64,000 nt of DNA, from NCBI GenBank assembly GCA_022836615.1, contig MU405249.1:186001-250000 (forward strand), written 5' to 3'. Within the stretch, counting starts at the first letter, position 1. Every line of letters begins with the position of its first letter. The notes under the pieces are model-generated. The model was not told where the DNA came from. It ran no database searches and saw only the letters and a list, made by a program, of their open reading frames with translations. This DNA is from Annulohypoxylon bovei var. microspora (Eukaryota; Ascomycota; Sordariomycetes; Xylariales; Hypoxylaceae). Positions 47,701-59,675 of the stretch are shown in pieces. A program made the position numbers and the translations under genes.

Positions 47701-50700
47701 CCCGACAGTGTTTCGTCATCATCCCATCGCTACGGTTCGGGCTCGCCTATTGCGCTTTCTCGTCGACCAATAACGGAAGAGGCAAACCCTTCTCAACGGG
47801 GCTTCCGCAGATTGTTTTAATAGCCTACATGAATATACATTTTATAGACATCCGTAGATACCCAGGTCTGGATACTCGATGTGAGTGTTTGCTTCAGTCA
47901 CCCGCTCAAATAATTAGGTCGCCATAGCTTCATCTAGCAAATAGGGGAATCGGTTGGTGATAAAATGAACACGGTAGAGCTTTAGTCTCATTCGAATGTT
48001 AATCTCATGTGGCTATCCATGCAAGATCTCACTGAAAAGGAGGAAATAGTTGGCAGCGTCCGTCCTCATTCGTAGGTCTGACACATGATCGAGTATTAAT
48101 TGCCCTGCGCATCTGCGGCGAGGATAGCACATGGGGCATTGCCATTGGATGGCAGTGACTGGCGTCCGCACCGGGGGACGATTGGTCGCTGACCTTTCCG
48201 GGATAAGAATACTGGCTCCGTATCCCTAATTCTAAGGGGTGTCTGGTGTTTCCCAAATTCATATTCCAGTTCGATGGCGTGGAAAGGATTATTATACCTA
48301 TCACAACGCCTACATACGTAACTTTGACGCTTCTTGAGGCTCAGAGCCTGCAGACATGATCCTTTAGGTGCAACGACGGCTTGTTATCGCCCCGATGCCG
48401 GGTATGATAATACATGTTGGGGGCTGGCAAGGAGAACTTGCTAGCAAACAGCCAGTTCTCGTCTTGATTGTTAAAGGAAACAGAAGTCCATATTTACGTT
48501 CTTCATACTCTTATGAATGTCAGTATGTAGGTCAGAGGTACATACATACTTCGACTGACAATCACATATAGGACCCCCTCGCTATAACATCCTTTAACAC
48601 CAACAGGGGAGGAAATTCCACTAATGAAAACCTCCCCTACTCGTACGAAAGACGTACGAAAGAAATGTCGGAAGGATGCCGGGATTTACCGTCAAAAGAC
48701 CTGAGCCGAGTATCTTGGTATCTTGGTATGTAGTTGATAATGGATGAAATGTAGAGATTTATCAAGTCGAGTTGATTAAGAAAGAGCATTTAAACAACAT
48801 GAAGTGATATAAACGAGGTACTTCTGTACATACATACCTACCTACATACATACCTCGACTGGACTGGACCCACTACCTGTAAAAGGTTGAATATTCCAAA
48901 TCTTGACCCTGGGCAAGAGCAGATGGCAGATGGCAGATGGCAAGAAACATGCAATGCACCTTCTACTTCAACATATACTTGCATTGCGTGTGTGTATCTC
49001 TGTACCTATTCTACCTATCAGGTGATTTCGGATGCAAAGACTCGCTTCCAGAAATTTCATCCATCACCAATAACCAAAAAAATTCAATCTAACGACCACG
49101 AGAGGCTTGGCTAGGCACATTGGCACATCAACTCAAGAGCCTCCAACACGAAAAATTGCAAAATTCCAGGGAAACCATTCTATAACTAAAAAGAACTAAG
49201 GCGAATCCTAAAATGGAAGAAGCTTGGGCTTTGGCTTCGCGTGGAGTCTCCACGTTTGCTGCCACACCTACACACTATTGCTTGTCGCATCGTGGAGGCT
49301 TGGATCGACAAGGGACGACTGGGAGGGTCGAGCGATCATTTGAGGGTTTTCCCCGCAAATGGTCCTCCTTGTGATCCACGGCTACTGCTGCTGGCCTGCT
49401 GGCTAGGTTCCCTATTCACCACCCCGTATGTACGATAGACCATGGCTAGCTCTCTGAATAGTAAGTCGAGAACGACTATTCGAAACTCACTGTAAGGGGG
49501 ACCCCTGGAATAACTGTCAACCATCTAATCCCATCACATCGACGGCTTCCATCTTTGCATCTTACCTAGGCTATCCAGGTACTTAATCCCAATGGAGCCA
49601 TTTGTGTGGAATCACCGCCATTTCTCAATTCTCTCATCTAGCCCATCTAGCATTACCCCATGGCTTGCTTATGACACTAGAGAACTGCAGGAATTACAAT
49701 CTTTCTTCGCTTATTATTATCTAATTTAGTCACATCACCGACATCCAGCTCCCCCCCTTCATGCTGTGTTACAGCCACCTAAGACAACTTCTGCAGCCCA
49801 GAATATGGATCAGAGAGTTTCCGGGCTGAGAGTACTGTTCATTGGCCTACCACGCCGCCTTGTTCCTCAACCTTGAGCTGAGGCGTAGTGGTATCATGTA
49901 TGATGATGCTACGGTATCGCACTATCTCACGCGTTCTACCAGCTCTTGGGGGAAGGCCCTGTTAAGGAAATCATCGACCTACTTGCAAGGTATCAACTTG
50001 GTCCGCCGTGCAAAATGCTAAGAATCCTTTCCGAAAGAAATACAAAGGCGTTCACCTCTAGAGTCTACCTTGCAAAGTTACTAGGACCTAGCCGAGATGC
50101 TGGCGTGTAGCGGTCCCTTACTATTGCAAGCCTCTAACAACGCCTAGGAAGCTAAGGTGCCTACGATGGCCTCGATAAGGGGTTAGTCTTCTTGTCCTCC
50201 TGTCGCCCGAATTTCAATACCCGAGTCATCTGTTGGCATATGAATAGCCGCAAGTGTAGATACCAGAAGGTTACTACCTAGGTACATGCTATTGCCCTCA
50301 GAGACATGAAGGCCTGACTGTAAACATACAAGTCTTCTATGCAAGGCTTCATTAGATCACTGGTTCAACTACTAGGTATGCATTCGGAACCGGTTACTCA
50401 CTGCATATGGTATATTCTTTTTCTATGTCGCTTGCTATGCGGTCTGGCGCGGCCCTGTGAGCGAATGTATCTTTGCGCTGCGGATTGGCGTGTAGAAATG
50501 CTTTTCTGGCACTGGATGAGTCTAGCGACTGGAACGCCACAAAGTCGCATCTCACTCACCCTACTACTCAGGGTTCTGTACGACTATACGTCGCGGATCG
50601 CGGAACAAGAGTAATAGCGACAAGAACGGAATGGATAGGGGCTCGTCGCTCACTTTTTTCCCACTAACACGCCTATGCTGTTAGTGATCCTTGCTTACCT

Positions 50701-51425
50701 AGGTACTTGGCCTGCTAGTTTTGGCGGCTTTCATACGATTGAAATCCCTATGTATTAAGGCTAGTGTCCTAAGCAAACTGGTTCAGCCTAGGGATAATTC
50801 AGCGAGTGGCAGCAATTGCCCAGGGAGAAGCTAAGCTGAAAGGAGTTGGGGACACATAGGTACAAGACGCTGCCCAGGTGGCTTGCTGCACGGGTCTTGA
50901 CTGATAGGCCTGGCAGGTCTGGTAGGTCTGGTACTAAGGCCTGCAGCAAAGCAAACGGGATGCTGGATGACCAGGATGGAAATCCAAATTCAATGTTCAG
51001 CAACTCCCCGGGGGGCGTCGAATCGCGACCCCATGGCTGGACTCGCTTAGACACATCCACTCTAGCCTCAGACCAATCAGATTGAATCAACCTCTTGGCC
51101 CTCGCACGTTCTTTCTCGTGCTCCCATTGCTCCCCGGCGTCCCCCCCAGTTCTACCACTGTGGTGCTGATCCTGACCCTCTGGTTCTTCTCTCCCGCCTT
51201 TTCCCTCTTGCTGCTGCGCTGCCCTTTATTCTCCACCCTGCAACTCGCACTCTATTATTACCCACTATCCTATCGATTCCCATCGATTCCCACCCATAGT
51301 GTCCTATTCCAAGGTATCCTCTCAATCAATGGGATACCACAAAAACCGATCTCGACCCTCTCCATCGACATCGACCGACGAAATATTCATCGAAAGCGCT
51401 GGTTTGACGTCGAAACACTATTACC
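44794..51425. other. Long gene-free stretch, 6.6 kb
   Basis: No frame in this stretch has a recognisable family signature, and none combines plausible splice sites into a longer protein that I can identify. It carries scattered CCTACCTA/TAGGTAGGTA and ACCTAGGTA words (near 44890, 45075, 45190, 48837, 50278, 50698), a CAGATGG triple tandem near 48917-48940, and the promoter of the hexose transporter at the right end, with a CCAAT-type CAGACCAATCAG near 51070 and long pyrimidine tracts from 51110 to 51300. No tRNA or rRNA found. Confidence 0.55.
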
Positions 51426-53315
51426 ATGGCGATAGCCATGGGCTGGCACAAACCCGATAATGTCGCCGGCTCTTCAGCCCCGGCCATCATGGTCGGCCTT
51501 TTCGTAGCAACCGGTGGTCTCTTGTTCGGATACGATACTGGGTGAGCAACGACGACCTGACCCTTCTCCGTCCCATCCGATCGCGTTCAAATGGTTTAAA
51601 TGTGTCGGATGGGATTAGAATCGCGGAGCGATATGCTAACTTAATCCTTTTTAAAAGAACTATAAATGGTATCCTCGCTATGGGCTCTTTCAAAAATCAA
51701 TTCACCACCGGCCATCGAGACGAACTCGGCGTATTAGACCTTTCGCCATCCCAGACTTCCATCATTGTCGCTATCCTAAGTGCCGGAACTATCGCCGGTG
51801 CGCTCATCGCAGCCCCTGTAGGTGATTGGATAGGCCGTCGAATATCGATTATTGGTTCCGTTTGCGTCTTCTGTTTCGGCGTTATATTTCAGGTCTGCGC
51901 CGATGCTATTCCGATGTTGTTAGCGGGAAGGTATGTCTACACGTTCGACTTCATAGAGATGATCCGTCGGATTGTAGGTATTGATAATGCTATATAGGTT
52001 TTTCGCTGGTGTTGGTGTTGGAGCCGTCTCTGTCCTCGTCCCTTTATATCAATCTGAGATGGCACCGAAATGGATTCGCGGTACGTTGGTTTGCGCATAT
52101 CAACTTTCGATAACGTTTGGTCTGTTGGCGGCATCTATCATCAACCTCTTAACCCAGAGGTTGGACGGTCCGGCCGCATATCGAATTCCTATGGGCCTAC
52201 AGCTCACATGGGCTTGTGTGCTTTGTCTTGGTCTTTTTATCCTGCCCGAAACACCCCGATTTCTCATCAAGAAAGGCGACAAGCACGCTGCTAGTCTGGC
52301 CCTCAGCCGCCTTCGCCGCCTCGATATCACCCATCCTGCCCTCGTCGAAGAACTCGCAGAAATCGAAGCGAACCACGAATACGAACTTGCATTGGGACCC
52401 GCGTCCTACCGCGATATCTTCATCGGATCACCGCATCTTGGCCGCCGAACGTTGACTGGCTGTTGTCTTCAGATGCTGCAGCAACTTACGGGCATCAACT
52501 TCATCATGTATTACGGGACAACCTTCTTCACTAGCGCTGGTGTTTCGGATCCCTTCTTGATATCCCTCGTCATGAATGTTATCAACGTCATCTCGACATT
52601 TCCCGGATTGTTCGTCGTGGAAACTTGGGGCCGTCGAAAATTGCTTATTGTCGGTGCGATAGGCATGGCATGCTGCCAATTAATTATTGCTATATTCTCT
52701 ACTCTTGCGAGCGATTCGCAGAGTCAGTTGGTAGCCAAACTTCTCATCGTCTTTGTCTCCTTATTCGTCTTCTTCTACGCAGCTTCGTGGGGTCCGGTTG
52801 CCTGGGTTGTCACATCGGAGATTTTCCCTCTCAAGATCCGCGCAAAGTCCATGTCAGTCTCGACGGCATCGAACTGGTTACTGAACTTTGGTATCGCCTA
52901 TGGCACGCCGTTCATGGTAGAGGAAGGGAGCGGTTATGCCGCATTGGGGGCCAAGGTGTTCTACGTGTGGGGAGCTTTCTGTATTCTTGCCGCCATCTTC
53001 GTGTACGGCATGATTTACGAGACAAGTAAAATTAGTCTGGAGCAGATCGACGAGATGTACGAACGCGTGGCCTTTGCGTGGAAGAGCAAAAGCTTCGAAC
53101 CGAGTTGGAGTTTCCAACAACTACGCGATGACGGATTCGCAGATAGCGGCATCCCTCCGCTGGAACATGAATTACAGGCGTCTCGGACTACTACGACGAC
53201 TAGCGAGAGCGTACAGACGATACATTCAGAATCTAGTCCCGGGAGCGAGAGTCAATCAGAAGAGGATAAGATAATTAACGAACTGGGTATGGGTAATGTT
53301 GACTTTAGCTACTGA
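51426..53315 (+). CDS. MFS hexose transporter (sugar porter family)
   Basis: Exons 51426..51541, 51658..51930 and 51998..53315 encode 568 residues; introns are 116 and 67 nt, the first with a TGCTAAC branch site. The start segment SSAPAIMVGLFVATGGLLFGYDTG is helix 1 of fungal hexose transporters. Sugar-porter signatures are GDWIGRR (loop 2-3), PETPRFLIKKG (after helix 6), QQLTGINFIMYYGTT (helix 7) and VETWGRRKLL (loop 8-9); about twelve hydrophobic segments are present. It should move glucose or related hexoses across the plasma membrane. A second ATG in a strong GCCATGG context lies four codons downstream and is an alternative start. The Ser-rich acidic C-terminal tail (about residues 500-568) is cytosolic and may be regulatory. 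It resembles RCO-3/low-affinity type fungal glucose transporters, but transport versus sensing cannot be told from sequence. Confidence 0.92.
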
Positions 53316-55538
53316 GCCCCGAATATCTGCGTTTTCTTTCCGACCGTTATAACACGGACCGCCCCTATCTTGGCTATTTGCTGCCTCCCCTCCAGAAAAG
53401 GAGGTGCGAAGGCTTTCTGTTCTTTGGCGTCATATCGGATATATCAGCGTAGGAGTTCAACGCGGCGGAGTTTACGGCAATGGGGAATAGGTCTACTGGG
53501 GAAATCATTCACAATTGGATTTTGGGATAACGGCGACTTTCGGTTTGGCGATAGTGGCGGCACCACGGGCGGCATCATCTACGATACCAGGTGACATCAC
53601 TTAGGGACAAACAATACCGGTTCACATATTTGGGCACAACACGGCGATCGCCTCAAAAGAGGGCATGAGGCTTGTCGCTACGGGGCTGCAATAGGCTGCC
53701 TCGCCCCTTTTTTTTCTTCCTAGTATAGGAACTCATCATCACCTCTACAACCACCACCATCATCATCACCATCAACATCCGCGCCACCGCCGCCGTGTTG
53801 CAGTAGTACTTTGATCTACGGCTATATTACTAGCACCCCTAGGAGGGAGATCCTAACTCTTTCTGTTGTATCATGGCTTGGATAGATAGACGGTCGTGTT
53901 GATCTGTCCGTTAAACGCCCCAGCGAATCAAAAAAGTTTCAAACGTTCCAAAAAAATTCTTGCATACGAAGTCTACACGCTCGGTGATTATCTCCATGTG
54001 CTGCATGTCGCTGACCTCGTAATTTGCTGTCTTTTTGATATAGGTGCTCTTTCTAGGTTCACGGCTCCGCACTCCGTATATCGATCCATAGAGGCGTGTA
54101 TATCGACTCGCTAGCGAGAGGCTAACACGTGATTTTCTCCCTATAATTTATGTGCCTAGGCAGGTAGGCACGTATGTAGGTAGGTAGTATGTATGAAGCA
54201 TGCACGCCGGTAGTGCTGCCTCCAGGGCTTCTAAGCGAGGCCGTCAAAAATTTTCTTCTTCTCGCGACAGGCCTGCTGGTCGCCGGACTGACTACATACA
54301 TACCTAGGCATGCACTTCCCTGGCGCTGCATAGGTAGGGTCAGAGAAGCTTGTTTCCCCAGACCCCGGAATTGCGGAATTGGCCAGGCACTATACTAGGA
54401 GGGTAGGACATGCGCTATAGCATCTATCTAACCTATGAGATGTGTATATACCTGGTATGGGTGAGCTTGCTAGGGAGTTTAGGCATGTGCTATAGCAACC
54501 CCCAGCTAGGCCTATAGCCACTTAGTCAACTTCGCAGCAGAGGCTGAGAGCGTGTGCGCTGGTAGAGCAGAGTGGAGATCACGCGCGCGCGCGACACACT
54601 GACATGTGTAGGACAGGCGAAGGAAGGGAAGAAAAAAATTGGCACAAGCTGAGAGGCTGAACGGACCCGGGTCGGTGGGACTAAGCCCCCAAGCAAGGGG
54701 GGCCGAGCTACTCCCGCGGTCAGACCGACAACTTGGACCTTAGGTCCGTTTTCGCGTGCGAGTATGTTGTTTGTATGTATGTACATATGTGTGCCCTGGT
54801 GAGCCAGCCAGTGCTTAATCTTGGAGGTTAGCGGTTAGGCGGTTTGCATGTGCTATGGGCTGTTCAACTAGCTAAGATCGAAACCGACCTAGTGTTACGC
54901 GACTAATCTGTAGTAGTATACATACCTGCGCAAGTCCTATCTCCTAACTATGTGTCAAACGTCCGGATTACTAACCATCCATCCCTATACCCAACCCTAT
55001 ATCGACATCCCCAATCCCTCATATAGACCCAGGGGCCGGGTTTGCGCTCTGCCTCCCATACGTCCTGACGTGGTAGTAGGATCGGCCGTCGAGAGGCCCA
55101 GATACGCATGTTTTGCTTGCCCCGTGCTGCTGCATGTACCCCATAAACCGCAACTCTGGTACAGGAGGCGGCTCTCCGATGATGTCCTTGCTTAACGTGG
55201 ATACTACATGGATGCATATAATATCACAGAATAATAACGGTATTTAGGTTAATAGGTCATAAATAAGATGAAACAATCAAGCAGGGCGTGCCGCATACCA
55301 TGTATGCATAACGTATATTACACGGCGATGCAAGTAGGTCGGTATGCATATGCTAACACCCAGGGAACTGGCGAATTCCCGGACATACATACACATGTCA
55401 AGCTGTCAAGCGTCATACGCGATTCGATTCGTGGTATATTAAACGTCCGCCCTTCGCCCCTGGCCTCTTGCCTCATGTCTCGCCTACGCACCTAGTATTA
55501 ATTTACACAAGGCTCGACTACCTACGGCACGAGGCATA

Positions 55539-55558
55539 CGCATACGCATGCGTATGCG
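55539..55558. repeat. Perfect 20-bp palindrome
   Basis: The 20 bases centred between 55548 and 55549 equal their own reverse complement (core ACGCATGCGT). It lies about 70 bp before a pentanucleotide microsatellite, downstream of the Cdc1-like gene. Confidence 0.8.
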
Positions 55559-55627
55559 CCGTGCATGTTTGCATGTATGTATGTATGTATTATACAGATC
55601 GGACCAGACCAGACTAGGACCCTTCCC

Positions 55628-55660
55628 GTCTCGTCTCGTCTCGTCTCGTCTCGTCTCGTC
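55628..55660 (+). repeat. Pentanucleotide microsatellite (GTCTC)n
   Basis: Six perfect GTCTC units plus GTC, read directly from the sequence; likely length-variable between strains. Confidence 0.9.
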
Positions 55661-55968
55661 CCGGGTCATCCGTCCGGACCGACGAGCAAGACCGTCGTTA
55701 TCCCTTTTTCGGCCGATCGACAAGATCCCCATCTCGCTTAGTCTGAGCCGGCCGCATGTGTTCATCTCGTTCCAATTCGGTAAAACCCTGCTGCATATAA
55801 AGAGAACTGCTTCGACTAATTGTCGCCACCTACGTCATTTCCGTCGCCGTCGCCATTCGCAGTCGCAGTAGCGGTAATGAGCTGACCCTCTTTTCATTTC
55901 GTTGTATTTCCTTTTCCAAAAGTCCCCCGAAGTTGTACATTTGATCGCGCTCGTTCGGTGGTCGATCT

Positions 55969-58199
55969 TCATCCCTTATACGTGAGGTAAGCGAAGAACA
56001 GCAGCACCATCCAGGCGACCCTCCAGCTTGTCGTCCATATCTCTCTGCCGACCACGCTCATCTTACTCCTGGGCCGCGACGCCGGCTTCCACGCGCGGTC
56101 CTTGTCGTCGTAATACGAATCTCTCCTGATCTCTATCCGTGGTCCCCTATTCTGGCCCCATCCCCATTTTCCCGGGTTTGCCTTGCCCTTGGTGTTGGGC
56201 GACGCGGCCCGGGTTTGCGGGTTTAGTGCGTTCGACATGGACTGGCCTCGTGTCCGAGTAGTCGATACACGAGCTGATGGGAATTTGGTTGATGACGTCC
56301 ACGGGGAGCCCGACTTCGCATCGTAAGAACCTTCGTCGTTTTCCGCCTTCGCCTTGAAAATCGGGAGAATAGCTGACGATTGGTGTTGGCCGGGGTCTAG
56401 AGCAAAAGTCTGAAGGTTAAGAGCAGAAACGAGGAATGCTCGCGCTATTAATATTAGAATGCTTAGGATCCCTAAGACGGCATATGTCATATATGTCGAG
56501 AGCTGTGTCGGGAGCAGGCAAAGATGAGTCTGCAGCGTAACTTTTGGCGACCCCGGAATGGGATTTCCTTGGTCATCGATCGGATTGTACAGGGAAACCA
56601 TCTGGAACCCTGGCGTCGGCACCCCCATCGCCATATTGATACTCTTGACCGTGATCTCTCGGACATTATCCTGGTCCGGTGTATGTACAAGCTCGCAGTA
56701 ATCGTGGTCGTCTCCGGAAAATGCGCTTATGACATTACCGATGCTCTTGACCAAGTTGATAGAATCTTCCATGCTTAGCACATTTTGATACTGATATCCG
56801 CCCGAGACGCTGATGGCATTTCGATGATCTGGGATAACCGGCCAAGTCTGTCCCTTAGGTGGTTTCGTCGGAGGCCAGTGCTCTCGCATCGGCCCGCAGG
56901 GCGTGCCCGGGTCTCGATATAGCGGCACGTGCGTCAGCAGAACGGTCGGGAAATCGGGCGCGTCTTGTCCTAGGTCCAACGTCGGCGGGTTACTGTAGTC
57001 TGCAGTGCTAATATCCTCAACTTTCTGCTCGAAGGCTAGATCTTCCACGTCTCCTCTCCAGAACCGCACTTCTTTCTGAACAGCTCTTCGCTTCATTGCC
57101 TTGACGTCTTTCAAGAACTCATGAGCTGGGCCGTAGATAGGTTCCAAATCAATCTGATCCTTCATTTTTGACGTGCCGGCGCTCAGAGACAATGCATCCA
57201 CGGACACAAAAGTGTGGTTTCCGATAACATCAACCCTGTTCGTCTCTCCGAAATATGCGTTGAATCGATGCCTAGCAGGTATCTTCACCTCGGCTCCAAA
57301 TCCCAAATCATGGTTTCCGGGTAGACTCGTGATAAGCCTTCGTCCTCGCTGCCCCGGACTTGGGAAATCACCCCCCAGCTTCCAGTTCTCGTAGAATATG
57401 TCGCCAAACCTCCCGTACTCTCGGAGCCAGAAATCCTCGCCATATTTCTTATGCCACTCCTTCAGATACTTCTTCTCTTCTGCCGGTCTATGATCCTTCG
57501 CCCACTCGGGATCGTCGAAGTTTCCGTGCGCCGTCTTCCACTCTCTTCCGCCGTCGAAGAGGTCACCCAGAAAGAATACAGTGTCAGGATGTAGCACCTT
57601 TTGTAATTGCGTATACGACCGTCGCATATAGTTATCGGTTATGACATAGGTTAAGGGGTTGAGGGGCCAGGGACGGCCGGGGTATGAGTGGGGGTCGATA
57701 ATCTGAGGGTCGGCGACGAATATTAATCGATGCGGTGTTGCTCCAGCGGGCTGTAAAAATAATAGTAATACGTCAACATGTCATCCCATACCATCTAAAC
57801 TCAGATTAGGAGCTCGTGGGGGTTTCCGAGGCTCAAGAAACTTACCCAATTTTCCCAGTGGTCCCAGTCGCAACTCCGTACCCGACTCGCAAATATCCAT
57901 CGTTCACCCCAGAGCATGACGAACATCCATAGCACGACGAGTACGTGCGGGAAGCTCAGGAGGCGCCGCCGCGTCAAATTAGTCCGGAACTGCTGCCCCC
58001 CTTTTATCGCCAGGCCCCAAGCAGCATGCCGACCTCGCCCGTTCATATACCCCCATAGTCGCCCTGCCATGTTTCTACTGCCAACATATATGTCGTCGCA
58101 GATAGATTGAAAATCGCCGCTGTTCCTGTGGCCGTATTCGTAGGGATTATTCAGGGCTGATGTCTCATAGACATAGCCGTTGCTATAAGGCGGCGCCAT
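55969..58199 (-). CDS. Cdc1/Ted1-family ER metallophosphoesterase (GPI-anchor remodelling)
   Basis: Exons 58199-57846 and 57750-55969 on the minus strand encode 711 residues; the 95-nt intron restores WENWPAGATPHRLIFVADPQ. An N-terminal membrane helix (about residues 83-105, FPHVLVVLWMFVMLWG) precedes a lumenal calcineurin-like phosphoesterase domain with all metal-ligand motifs: ADPQIIDPHSYPGRPW, FFLGDLFDGGREW, SLPGNHD, LLTHVPLYRD and SGDDHDYCE. Two further membrane helices lie at about 535-560 and at the extreme C-terminus, with a Ser/Arg-rich cytosolic loop between them. Yeast Cdc1 and Ted1 and mammalian PGAP5 are Mn2+-dependent enzymes that remove ethanolamine phosphate from mannoses of GPI anchors in the ER. 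Topology with a C-terminal hydrophobic segment fits the filamentous-fungal Cdc1 type; which of the two yeast proteins is the true orthologue cannot be decided here. Confidence 0.88.
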
Positions 58200-59675
58200 G
58201 GCGTTCGAAACGGGTAGCCATATGAGGTAAGTAGCTTATACACGGCTCGTAGGAATAGATGTATGTAGGTCTCTATTCAGGGTGTTCGTTCTTAAAACAG
58301 GCTCTTCGAAAGAAAAGGAAATAAGATATTAAGGAACGAAAACCGTTTCTAGACCTAGAAGCGGATAGTAGTAAATATGTCAGGACGTTGAGACGTTGAG
58401 ACGTTGGAAGTTAAAAGATATTAAGATATTTAGGTTATTAATTGAAGGACGGGCATCGCAAGAGGAGAGACCCTTACTTGGGGTAGCGTTGTGTCACCCA
58501 AGTACCTTAAACGGATTAGAATGGCACGCTATAACTTTATTTTTTTCCTGTCGGAACTGACAACTCGGCACACACGCGTCTTTCCGCACGGTCCACATCC
58601 GTACCGGACTCCGATCATATGTAACTAAATAGCAACATGTTCTTATCCGAGCTCATACCGTTATTATAGCTAAATTCTTGTGTAACTCTAAACAATTTCT
58701 ATTTCTCTTTAACTTGTCTCTTGCGCATTTCTCAATTATATTTTTGAACACCTTTCAAGTTCATGGAATTACATGTTCGCAATTGCTTTCTACCATATAT
58801 CAGGAAGGGTCGAGGCGACTATTGGTTTATATCCCTGAGGAAATAATACCTTCCTATCCTACTAGCACACACTTGAATATATTTAGTATCATCCGCAGAA
58901 AAGATAAAAATATGTAAGTCGTGACTGTTCTTGTCAATTGAAACATTGTCTTAGAGAACTTTAACCGTTGTTCTAGACGTCTTAGATGTGCAAGGGAGGT
59001 TGACGGACTCTTAGTAATCTAGGTGCAAAGCAACATCAACATTACGGAGCACTTGCCTATTAGCTTACCCTCCCAATGTAGTCACGTTCCTGGGCACATA
59101 TCCAACCTCACATATTAGATACATATACGCAAGAGAAGCAAGATTAGGTAAATGGAGGTTGAAAAGACCTGGAGATGACGTGACAACAACATGATCATGC
59201 CCAGACACATGCTTGAAGTGGGTATCGGACATCCACTCGCTAAGTCCACCCTGCCACCGGACCAGTAAAACAACATGTTTCAAAGTGTTTACGAGCGATG
59301 ATATAGCATATATATTAAAAGCTCATGTAGGTAGTCTCTATAGAGAAGTAATTATATTCGTGTGCGATTACTTGTTCGAACTTGGAACCTCGGCGATTAA
59401 AGAATGTACCAGCGACCCGATATCTCTTATATGTTGCAACAGGCCCGGACGCGCTCTCGACGAAGAACGCCCCGGGCGGGAATCTCAATCAACTGGGGAA
59501 TATACCATCGTACCTGTACGCCGAATCGCCAATTATGATATCAACCCCAACGAAGATCCATATATATGCAGGCTAATCGCGCTCCTGCTATGCGCGTAAG
59601 GAATGAACCTAATAAAAGTACGTATACTTGGGCCAACTATTGTGAATGTTCAGAAAATGCGGGAAAGAGACGGGA
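58200..59675. other. Spacer between GH3 gene 3' end and Cdc1-like gene promoter
   Basis: Both flanking genes read leftward, so this holds the Cdc1-like promoter and the GH3 3' UTR. A GACGTTGA tandem of about three units lies at 58384-58407. A 128-codon + frame at 59213-59599 has no recognisable motif and is not called. TAGGTAGT words near 59327. Otherwise nothing seen. Confidence 0.55.

Larger units (their letters stand above)
53316..55968. other. Repeat-rich spacer between convergent transporter and Cdc1-like genes
   Basis: About 2.7 kb holding both 3' UTRs. It contains a CAC/CAT-rich microsatellite at about 53751-53775, TAGGTAGG words near 54176-54188, a (CG)n run near 54580-54593 that could adopt Z-form, a 20-bp palindrome at 55539-55558 and a (GTCTC)n array at 55628-55660. 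No gene with a recognisable product. Confidence 0.6.

Noticed and set aside
51082..51435. Hydrophobic 117-codon frame overlapping the hexose transporter start
   Set aside because: Has no ATG at its beginning (opens with TTG) and consists of pyrimidine-rich 5' UTR, which translates as Leu/Pro/Ser by composition.
59213..59599. 128-codon open frame on the + strand downstream of the GH3 gene
   Set aside because: No recognisable motif, mixed composition with many Cys and Ile codons, no splice-extended continuation; likely chance.
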